Source: Hyphomicrobiales bacterium (GTDB taxonomy: Bacteria; Pseudomonadota; Alphaproteobacteria; Rhizobiales; Rhizobiaceae). From it: a stretch of DNA of 39,414 nucleotides. Shown piece by piece: positions 26,776 through 35,281 of this stretch. Location of the stretch: contig JAKDNM010000023.1 in NCBI GenBank assembly GCA_030456445.1, positions 1-39,414 on the forward strand, given 5' to 3'. The position numbers were made by a program, and so were the translations under genes. Under the pieces are notes generated by a model. It worked only from the letters and a program-made list of their open reading frames with translations. It made no database searches and was not told where the DNA came from. Position 1 is the first letter of the stretch. Each line of letters begins with the position of its first letter.

Positions 26776-27150
26776 TCAGGAATATTGCCGCATCATCCAC
26801 AGGCCGAAGAACAGCGCGCCGATCGCGACGATGACGGAGAGTGCCGCATAGAGCGCACAGAGCGCCACGGCACCGCGTTCCCAAAGGGCCACGATGTCGA
26901 GCGAGAACGAGGAGAAGGTGGTGAAGCCGCCGAGGATGCCCGTCATCAGGAACAGCCGGAGATGCTGGCTTGCGGCGCCCTTCTGCGCAAACCAGCCGGC
27001 AAGAAGGCCCATCGCCAGCGAGCCGACGATGTTGACCGTCAGCGTCGCATAGGGAAAGCCGGTGCCCAAAAGCCGCATGCCGAGCGAGTTGACGCCGTGG
27101 CGCATGGCGCCGCCCACGCCGGCGCCCATGAAGACGATCAGGAAATTCAT
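26776..27150 (-). CDS. crcB: Fluoride channel FluC (CrcB)
   Basis: This 124-residue, four-helix inner-membrane protein exports fluoride as an antiparallel dimer. Family motifs are GGAMRHG at 13-19, the conserved Asn40 in TLTVNIVGS, and GILGGFTTFSSFS at 71-83, which carries the Phe/Thr/Ser residues lining the pore. The start at 27150 fits the family length and has ggagaag upstream; a longer frame is not supported. A fluoride riboswitch lies 80 bp upstream on the same strand, which confirms the function. Confidence 0.96.
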   Translation of the reverse strand: MNFLIVFMGAGVGGAMRHGVNSLGMRLLGTGFPYATLTVNIVGSLAMGLLAGWFAQKGAASQHLRLFLMTGILGGFTTFSSFSLDIVALWERGAVALCALYAALSVIVAIGALFFGLWMMRQYS

Positions 27151-27160
27151 CCGCGCTTCT

Positions 27161-27197
27161 CCTCTCCGTACGATAATCGGCTGCTGCTGCGGAGAGG
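27161..27197 (-). promoter_or_regulatory. Putative expression platform masking the crcB ribosome-binding site
   Basis: On the minus strand, cctctccg (27197-27190) is perfectly complementary to cggagagg (27168-27161), forming an 8-bp stem. The downstream arm runs into the aggag (27163-27159) that is the crcB Shine-Dalgarno. Formation would hinder initiation. How aptamer folding shifts this hairpin cannot be told without folding both states. Confidence 0.5.
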
Positions 27198-27230
27198 GTT
27201 GGCAATGCTCCCGCCGACGCAGCGCGCCAT

Positions 27231-27277
27231 GGCAGGAGTCATCAGCCTTTCGGCGGTTATCGGGGAACTCCATCCCC
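27231..27277 (-). ncRNA. Fluoride riboswitch (crcB motif aptamer)
   Basis: Read on the minus strand from 27277 to 27231, the sequence begins ggggatggagttccccgat, continues aaccgccgaaaggctga, and ends tgactcctgcc. This has the P1 stem GGGG..CCCC, the conserved gATGGaGTTC and the TGACTCCTGCC end, following the published crcB-motif consensus as recalled. It lies in the 5' leader of crcB, about 80 nt from the ATG. It should switch on crcB when fluoride is bound. Confidence 0.93.
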
Positions 27278-27287
27278 ATCACGGAAA

Positions 27288-29922
<2,635 letters not shown>

Positions 29923-29938
29923 GAGGCCTGCCTCCGGT

Positions 29939-30382
29939 CTACGCGGCCTCGATCATGCCGATGAGCGCCTTTACGGCCATCGGATAGCCGCGTGGTCCCA
30001 GCCCCGCGAGCACGGCCGTGGCGACGCCCGAGACCAGCGAGCGGTGATAGATTTCCTCGCGCCGGTGGATATTCGAGATGTGGAACTCGATGATCGGGCC
30101 GGAAAACATCTTCAGCGCATCGAGCAGCGGGATCGACCGGAAGGTCAGCCCGGCCGGATTGATCAGGATGCCGGCGCCCTCGTCGATCGCTTCATGCACC
30201 CAGTCGATAAGCTGGTGCTCCGCGTTCGACTGATGGAACCGGAGCGGCCGGCCGCCGGCCGCCTCCCGGCACATCGCCTCGATCTCCGCCAGCGTGATCT
30301 TCCCGTATATTTCCGGCTCGCGCGTGCCGAGGCGGTTCAAATTCGGTCCGTTGAGGACAAATATCGGCTTCGACACTTTCAT
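29939..30382 (-). CDS. aroQ: Type II 3-dehydroquinate dehydratase-like protein, altered active site
   Basis: This 147-residue product has the AroQ fold pattern: NGPNLNRLG (11-19), catalytic Tyr26 in EIYG, Asn75, and catalytic His101 in HISN (101-104), with GLGPRGYPMAVKAL at the end. Type II enzymes normally dehydrate 3-dehydroquinate to 3-dehydroshikimate as a dodecamer. By alignment with the well-known mycobacterial enzyme as recalled, the THTS segment is TFRS, so the substrate-binding His81 is Phe, and Arg112 is Tyr. The catalytic residues remain. It is the last gene of a TRAP operon with an AroE-like gene and faces a QuiC gene nearby, so it is probably catabolic; the exact substrate is uncertain. 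Confidence 0.85.
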   Translation of the reverse strand: MKVSKPIFVLNGPNLNRLGTREPEIYGKITLAEIEAMCREAAGGRPLRFHQSNAEHQLIDWVHEAIDEGAGILINPAGLTFRSIPLLDALKMFSGPIIEFHISNIHRREEIYHRSLVSGVATAVLAGLGPRGYPMAVKALIGMIEAA

Positions 30383-30402
30383 GGACTCCGGTATTTCCCG
30401 TC

Positions 30403-31707
30403 TCACCCGCCCTGGTAGCCGAAGAGATGCGGCAGCCACAGGACCGTCTCGGGGAAGAAGGTGATGATAATGAGCGACACGATCATCGTGCCGATGAACG
30501 GCAGCACGTCGCGCACGAGGTCGCGCATCGGCACGTCGGCGATGCGCACCATGATGAAGAGAAGCAGGCCATATGGCGGCGTCACCAGACCGAGCATGAT
30601 GTTGACGACGCACATCACGCCGAAATGCACGAGATCGATGCCGAGCGCGTGCGCGGTCGGGATGAAGACCGGCAGGATGACGAGGATGATCGTCGTGCCT
30701 TCCAGAAGGCAGCCGAGGAACAGGAGGATGATGTTGACCAGAATCAGGAACATCGTCGGCGAGAGATGCCAGCTCGACAGCAGGACGCTGAGATGCTGGG
30801 GGATGTTCTCGACGGTCACCACATAGTTGAAGACCAGCGCGCCGGCGATCAGCATGCCGATGGAGGCGGTGGTGTGTGCGCTCGTCCGGACCGATTCGTA
30901 GAAATCGGCAAAGCTGACGCTGCGGTACAAGATGACGGAAATGACAAGTGCGTAGGCGGCGGCGACGGCGGCGGCCTCGGTCGGCGTGGTCACGCCGGTA
31001 TAGATGCCTCCGAGAAGCACGACCGGCATCATCAGCGCCGGGAAGGCGCGCAAGGTGATGCCGGGCAGTTCCCTGATCGGCGTCGGCGGCTCGACCGGAA
31101 AGCCCTTGCGGCGCGCGTCGATGGCGACGAGGGCCATCTGCATGCCAGCCATCAGCAGCCCGGGTATGACGCCGCCGAGGAACAGATAGCCGATCGATGC
31201 ATCGGAGACGAGCGCATAGACGATCATCGGGATGGAAGGCGGGATGATCGGTCCGATGACGGCGGTGGCGGCCGTCAGCGCCGCCGCGTAGCTCGGTGGA
31301 TATTTGCCGTCCGCCGTCATCAGCTTCTGCATGATCTTGCCGGAGCCGGCCGCATCCGCGATGGCCGATCCGGACATGCCCGCAAAGATGATGCTCTGGA
31401 GGACGTTGACCTGCGCCAGTCCGCCGCGGAAGCGGCCGACGAAGGCGTTGCAGAAGATCATGAGGCGGTCGGTCATCGAGCCGATATTCATCAATTCGGC
31501 GGCGAGGATGAAAAGCGGCACGGCCAGGATGATGTAGTTGGAATACATCCCGTTGAGGATCTGTTCGGCGGCGGTGCCCATGTCGAGCCCCGACATCCAC
31601 AAATAGAGGATGGAGGCGGCGATCATGGCGTGTCCGATCGGCAGGCCGAGAAGCGCGAGCGCGGTGATCGCGAAGATCGTAATCGCGAAGGGGTCGGCGA
31701 AATTCAT
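30403..31707 (-). CDS. dctM: TRAP transporter large permease (DctM) of the quinate/shikimate-type cluster
   Basis: This 434-residue inner-membrane transport subunit has about 12 hydrophobic segments. DctM signatures include FAGMSGSAIADAAGSGKIMQKLM, AVIGPIIPPSIPMIVYA and TTPTEAAAVAAAYALV. The start at 31707 overlaps the stop of dctQ by four bases (ATGA). aroQ follows 20 bp after its stop. Genome context suggests import of a cyclic hydroxy acid such as quinate, shikimate or dehydroshikimate; this is inference. Confidence 0.94.
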   Translation of the reverse strand: MNFADPFAITIFAITALALLGLPIGHAMIAASILYLWMSGLDMGTAAEQILNGMYSNYIILAVPLFILAAELMNIGSMTDRLMIFCNAFVGRFRGGLAQVNVLQSIIFAGMSGSAIADAAGSGKIMQKLMTADGKYPPSYAAALTAATAVIGPIIPPSIPMIVYALVSDASIGYLFLGGVIPGLLMAGMQMALVAIDARRKGFPVEPPTPIRELPGITLRAFPALMMPVVLLGGIYTGVTTPTEAAAVAAAYALVISVILYRSVSFADFYESVRTSAHTTASIGMLIAGALVFNYVVTVENIPQHLSVLLSSWHLSPTMFLILVNIILLFLGCLLEGTTIILVILPVFIPTAHALGIDLVHFGVMCVVNIMLGLVTPPYGLLLFIMVRIADVPMRDLVRDVLPFIGTMIVSLIIITFFPETVLWLPHLFGYQGG

Positions 31708-32222
31708 AGGCCCGACCCCGCCTCGGTCGGATCGAATTCTTCCGGCGCCTCGCCCCGCAACACCCGCCAGCCGAGCCACAGGTAACGGACGATGATGGCG
31801 ATCACGAAGACGATATAGATGGAGTAGAGCCAGTCGAAGCGGATGTTCATATAGGCGCTGCTTTCGACCTTCATGAAGGTGACGTAGCTGACGACCGCCG
31901 GAAACGACATTCCGTAGAGCACGAGAAGCGCGGCGGCCGAGATGAGGAACATGACGCGGCGCATTTTCGGCCCGACGGCGGCATAGATCAGGTCGAAGCG
32001 CATCTCCTCCTGCTCGGTCACCACGAAGGACGCGCCCCATAGCACCAGCCAGATCCACAGAATGGCGGAAAGTTCGTTGGTCCATCCCGTCGGCCAGTTG
32101 AAGAGGTAGCGTGCGGCGATCTGGAAAAGGAACGCGAAGAACATCACGGCCAGCATGGCGGTGAGAATAAACTCGCCGCATTTGTAGAGCCGGGAGCCGA
32201 TATGGCGCGCTCGGGGATTCAT
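31704..32222 (-). CDS. dctQ: TRAP transporter small permease (DctQ) of the same cluster
   Basis: This 172-residue membrane protein with four hydrophobic segments has typical DctQ content: FQIAARYLFNWPTGWTNELSAILWIWLVLWGASFVVTEQEEMRFDL. The start was placed at 32222 because ggagaa precedes it; a longer frame adds a basic, non-conserved head. It is separated from dctP by 95 bp holding a strong hairpin. Confidence 0.92.
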   Translation of the reverse strand: MNPRARHIGSRLYKCGEFILTAMLAVMFFAFLFQIAARYLFNWPTGWTNELSAILWIWLVLWGASFVVTEQEEMRFDLIYAAVGPKMRRVMFLISAAALLVLYGMSFPAVVSYVTFMKVESSAYMNIRFDWLYSIYIVFVIAIIVRYLWLGWRVLRGEAPEEFDPTEAGSGL

Positions 32223-32284
32223 CGTCGTTCTCCGCGATCGGGATTCATGCCATGCACGGGCCGGCACAGGCTCCGGTCCATAAA

Positions 32285-32309
32285 GGCCGGAAGGCTGATC
32301 CTTCCGGCC
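32285..32309 (-). terminator. Strong hairpin between dctP and dctQ (attenuator-like)
   Basis: A perfect 10-bp stem, ggccggaagg (32285-32294) with ccttccggcc (32300-32309) and loop ctgat, is followed on the minus strand by a short TTTA. It probably ends some transcripts after dctP and so lowers permease expression, or protects the dctP 3' end. Confidence 0.6.
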
Positions 32310-32317
32310 CGATCGTC

Positions 32318-33298
32318 CTAGAGCGCGTTGATCTTGTCGAGCATGCCCGCGGGCCAGGATTTGGCAAGATCGGAGGCGAGATACGTCTTCTGCGCGTATG
32401 CACGGAAAGCGTCGACGTCCGGCTTGTAGATCTTCAGGCCTTTTTTCTCGAAGGAGGAAGCCAGTTCCTTCTCGCGCGCCAGATGCTGGCCGGTGCTCCA
32501 GTCGATGGCGTCGTCCGCCGCCTTCTGGAATTTCTTCTGCAGTTCGGGCGACATGGCGTTCCAGGTCTTGCTGGAAACGGTCAGGAGATCGAAACCGACC
32601 AGATGCGAAGTCAGCACGATTTGCGACATCACTTCATAGAACTTCATGTTCTGGACGTTGGGGAGCGGGTTGTCCTGCCCGTCGATCGCACCCGTCTGCA
32701 GCCCCGTATAGACCTCCGCATAAGCCATCGCGACCGGGTTGGCGCCGAGCGACTTGCCGAGGAACTGCCAGGCTTCGCCGCCCGGCATCCTGAGCTTGAT
32801 GCCGGCCATGTCGGCGGGCGTGTTGATCTTCTTGTCGGGCTTCAGTCCCACCTGGCGAACGCCGAAATAGGTCGGGCCGAGAACGCGCACATGGAGTTGT
32901 TCCTCGGTCCTTTTCTTGAGGGCCTCGCCCATTTCACTGGCGAAGAACTTCTTCAGATGGTCGGTGTCGCGGAAGACATAGGCCGCCGTGACGATCGACC
33001 ATTCGGGCATCTGCTTGGAAAAATCCTGGGGCGCGATATTGCTCAACTCCAGATTGCCGCGTTGCAGCGCGACGAGTTCGGTGCCCTGCTTGAACAGCGT
33101 GCCGCCATAATAGCCTTCGTAGTCGAAATCGTCCTTTATGGCGTCGGAGAATTTCTTCATCATCTCCGCCCGGATATCCTGGTCGGAGAAGACGGCCGAA
33201 AAGCGCAGCTTCGGCTTGTCCGCCGCGAGCGCCGGAAGAGCGGTCGAGGCCGCCAGGAGGCCGCCTGCTATCAGGGTCTGTCTGCGTGTCAGTTTCAT
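32318..33298 (-). CDS. dctP: TRAP transporter solute-binding protein (DctP) with Tat-like signal
   Basis: This 326-residue periplasmic binding protein begins MKLTRRQTLIAGGLLAAST, a twin-arginine type signal, with cleavage likely after ALA near residue 25. DctP features are VFSDQDIRAEMMKKFSDAIKD, IKLRMPGGEAWQFLGKSLGANPVAMAYAEVYTGLQTGAIDGQDNP, where the Arg binds the ligand carboxylate, and LSPELQKKF-like helices. A ggaggaa site precedes the ATG. It lies 60 bp after the aroE-like gene in the same direction, so the operon order is aroE-dctP-dctQ-dctM-aroQ. Confidence 0.93.
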   Translation of the reverse strand: MKLTRRQTLIAGGLLAASTALPALAADKPKLRFSAVFSDQDIRAEMMKKFSDAIKDDFDYEGYYGGTLFKQGTELVALQRGNLELSNIAPQDFSKQMPEWSIVTAAYVFRDTDHLKKFFASEMGEALKKRTEEQLHVRVLGPTYFGVRQVGLKPDKKINTPADMAGIKLRMPGGEAWQFLGKSLGANPVAMAYAEVYTGLQTGAIDGQDNPLPNVQNMKFYEVMSQIVLTSHLVGFDLLTVSSKTWNAMSPELQKKFQKAADDAIDWSTGQHLAREKELASSFEKKGLKIYKPDVDAFRAYAQKTYLASDLAKSWPAGMLDKINAL

Positions 33299-33358
33299 TG
33301 TTTTTCCTCCCTTGGTTGGAGCGATGCTCCGGTGAATGCGCCGAGGCGCGTTGATGTC

Positions 33359-34294
33359 TCAGGCCGCGCGGAAATGCTCCGTCATTGTGCTTGCGTCCGG
33401 CCGCGCGCCGGTGAACAGTTCGAAGGCCCGGACGGCCTGATAAACCGCCATTCCCGAACCCGGCACCGTCCGGCACCCGGTCGCCCGCGCGACGCGCAGC
33501 AGTTCCGTATCCTCCGGAAAATAGACGATGTCGGCCACCCAGTGCTGCGCCGACAGAAGTTCTGGCAAAAAGGGCGTGCCCGGATAGTTCGCCATGCCGA
33601 CCGGCGTCGCGTTGACGATGCCCTCGGCCCATTCGAGCTTTTCCTCGACGGCCTGCGATGCCTTGAAGGCATGGCTCGAGTGCCGCCCGAGCCGGTCGGC
33701 CAGCGCCTCGGCGCGTTCCGGCGACCGGTCGACGATGACGAGTTCGCCGACGCCGAGACCGTCGAGCGCATGGGCGACCGCGGCGCCCGCGCCGCCGGCG
33801 CCGAACTGCACGACGCGCCCGATGGGAAGCGCCGGCCGGGCCTGCCGCAGGCTCTCGGCAAAACCCCAGCTATCGGTGTTGTGGCCGAAGCATCGCCCGT
33901 CCCGTATGACTACGGTGTTCACCGCGCCGATCGATTCGGCCTCGGGCGACAGTTCGTCCAGCGCGGGAATGACGGTCTGCTTGAAGGGATGCGTGATATT
34001 GAGCCCGGCAAAACCCAGTTCCGCGGCGGCGCGAACCACGGCGCCGATGCCGGAATCCTTCAGGCCGAGCGCGTCGAAATCGATCAGCACATATCGGAAG
34101 GGGATGCCGAGCCGGGCACCCTCGCGCTCATGCATGATCGGCGACCGGGAAGCCTGTATGCCACGGCCGGCGAGCCCGACAAGTACGGTGTTGGGGACGG
34201 TGTTGAGGACGGCATTGACGCCGGCGGCCCGCGGCACGCCGTGCCCCGCGAGCGCGCGCAGACGGTCGATCGCCATCTCCCTGAACTCGTCCAC
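33359..34294 (-). CDS. aroE: Shikimate/quinate dehydrogenase-like protein (AroE family)
   Basis: This 311-residue NAD(P)-dependent dehydrogenase interconverts 3-dehydroshikimate and shikimate, or dehydroquinate and quinate. Motifs are SRSP at 49-52, NITHPFKQ with catalytic Lys105, GAVNT, GHNTDSWGF with Asp141, the Rossmann loop GAGGAGAA (165-172) and NATPVGM. The start chosen is GTG at 34294, directly after an excellent ggggagga; it gives about 35 residues before the first AroE strand (TVLVGLAG), more than usual. A second ATG six codons in is possible. As first gene of the TRAP operon under a TetR-type site, it is probably catabolic rather than the housekeeping aroE. Confidence 0.9.
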   Translation of the reverse strand: MDEFREMAIDRLRALAGHGVPRAAGVNAVLNTVPNTVLVGLAGRGIQASRSPIMHEREGARLGIPFRYVLIDFDALGLKDSGIGAVVRAAAELGFAGLNITHPFKQTVIPALDELSPEAESIGAVNTVVIRDGRCFGHNTDSWGFAESLRQARPALPIGRVVQFGAGGAGAAVAHALDGLGVGELVIVDRSPERAEALADRLGRHSSHAFKASQAVEEKLEWAEGIVNATPVGMANYPGTPFLPELLSAQHWVADIVYFPEDTELLRVARATGCRTVPGSGMAVYQAVRAFELFTGARPDASTMTEHFRAA

Positions 34295-34376
34295 CGGATC
34301 CTCCCCCGATCGGCGTGCTATGCCGTACTTGTCTTCGGCGGACGCGGACCGGTATATGATCCGCGAAGCTGGAATC

Positions 34377-34405
34377 ATGATGTACGAACTGGTTAGTTCT
34401 GTCAA
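34377..34405 (-). promoter_or_regulatory. Promoter of the aroE-TRAP-aroQ operon
   Basis: On the minus strand, a perfect -35 TTGACA (34405-34400) and a -10 CATCAT (34382-34377, 4 of 6) are 17 bp apart. The palindromic operator at 34384-34397 fills the spacer, an ideal position for repression. The leader to the GTG is about 75 nt. Confidence 0.65.
34384..34397. promoter_or_regulatory. Candidate TetR operator, site 1
   Basis: ACGAACTGGTTAGT is a near-perfect 14-bp palindrome with one mismatch against ACGAAC-TG-GTTCGT. The wider tgtacgaactggtt is shared with site 2 at 35244-35257. It lies in the aroE promoter spacer and about 40 bp upstream of the tetR start, so it could control both directions. 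Confidence 0.7.
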
Positions 34406-34434
34406 TCGAGCTGCCGCGGCGGAGAGATGAGCCT

Positions 34435-35118
34435 ATGAACGGGAAGGCCAGGTCCAAGGGCGGAAGCGGTTCGGGAAGCGGCGCGACACGTAGCTACGAT
34501 CGCGAGGGTACGCGGCGCAATATCCTCGAAATCGCCTCCGAGGAGTTCGCACTGAACGGCCTTTCGGGCGCCCGCATCGATGAGATCGCCGCGCGCACCC
34601 GTGCCAGCAAGCGCATGATCTACTACTATTTCGACGACAAGGAGAGCCTCTACGTCGCTGCGCTGGAGAACGCCTATCGCCTTGTGCGGGAGGGCGAGGC
34701 GAAGCTGGATACGAAGGGCCTGCCCCCGATCGAGGCGCTACGCAGGCTTGTCGAATTCACCTTCGACCATCACCAGAGTCATGAGGAATTCATCCGCATG
34801 GTGATGATCGAGAATATCCACCACGGGGCGTATCTCGACCGGTCGGAGGCGATCCGCGAACTCAATGTACGCGCGATCGACCATATTGCGGAGATCTATT
34901 CGCGCGGCGTTGTCGAAGGCGTTTTTCGCGAGGGCCTCGACCCGCTGGAGCTTCACTGGCAGGTCAGCGCGCTGTGCTTCTTCAACGTTTCCAACCGCGC
35001 GACCTTCTCCAAAATTTTCGGCCGCGACCTCGCCGCCGACGGCAATCTGGAAACACTGCGCGGCAATATCGTCGATATGGTGCTGCGTTTCGTGACGCGC
35101 AACGAGAAACTCGACTGA
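34435..35118 (+). CDS. TetR/AcrR family transcriptional regulator
   Basis: This 227-residue protein has an N-terminal helix-turn-helix at about 27-73 (RRNILEIASEEFALNGLSGARIDEIAARTRASKRMIYYYFDDKE), followed by an all-helical ligand-binding domain. A Ser/Gly-rich basic arm of about 20 residues precedes the HTH. The start is the ATG at 34435 with ggagag eight bases upstream. It is divergent from the aroE operon and 163 bp upstream of quiC, both with matching palindromes. It probably represses the cluster until an intermediate such as quinate, shikimate or protocatechuate binds. The effector is not known. Confidence 0.92.
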   Translation: MNGKARSKGGSGSGSGATRSYDREGTRRNILEIASEEFALNGLSGARIDEIAARTRASKRMIYYYFDDKESLYVAALENAYRLVREGEAKLDTKGLPPIEALRRLVEFTFDHHQSHEEFIRMVMIENIHHGAYLDRSEAIRELNVRAIDHIAEIYSRGVVEGVFREGLDPLELHWQVSALCFFNVSNRATFSKIFGRDLAADGNLETLRGNIVDMVLRFVTRNEKLD

Positions 35119-35214
35119 ATATCCGCACCGGCACGGATCGGACGCCCGGCTCCGGCTCCCGCCCCTGCTTCTCCTTCCGCCATCTACGATCCATCGACCC
35201 CGGACGCATGGCCA

Positions 35215-35241
35215 TTGCCTGGCTCCATGCTTCGCCATAAT
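35215..35241 (+). promoter_or_regulatory. Probable quiC promoter
   Basis: CATAAT (35236-35241, 5 of 6 to the -10 consensus) is preceded by TTGCCT (35215-35220) at a 15-bp spacing, slightly short. The operator at 35244-35257 starts two bases after the -10, covering the expected start site, so repressor binding would block transcription. Confidence 0.5.
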
Positions 35242-35243
35242 GT

Positions 35244-35257
35244 ACGAACTGGTTCGT
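35244..35257. promoter_or_regulatory. Candidate TetR operator, site 2
   Basis: ACGAACTGGTTCGT is a perfect palindrome (arms ACGAAC and GTTCGT, centre TG). With flanks tgt and gca the dyad extends to about 20 bp with one mismatch. It is the same word as site 1. An in-frame ATG at 35240 lies in this region, but the true quiC start is later. Confidence 0.75.
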
Positions 35258-35281
35258 GCAAAAAGCACGGGGAGAAGCGCG

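Noticed and set aside
25334-27205. Single 623-residue minus-strand frame joining the crcB region to the P450
   Set aside because: The part beyond 26701 is in another frame of crcB and has no P450 homology. The P450 N-terminus is well explained by the ATG at 26701.
30427-31785. Long plus-strand open frame opposite dctM and dctQ
   Set aside because: The composition is a low-complexity Asp/Arg/His run typical of the antisense of membrane-protein genes in high-GC DNA.
35240-35281. Upstream ATG for quiC at 35240
   Set aside because: It lies within the promoter/operator palindrome and adds residues absent from the family. The ATG at 35282 has a better ribosome-binding site.
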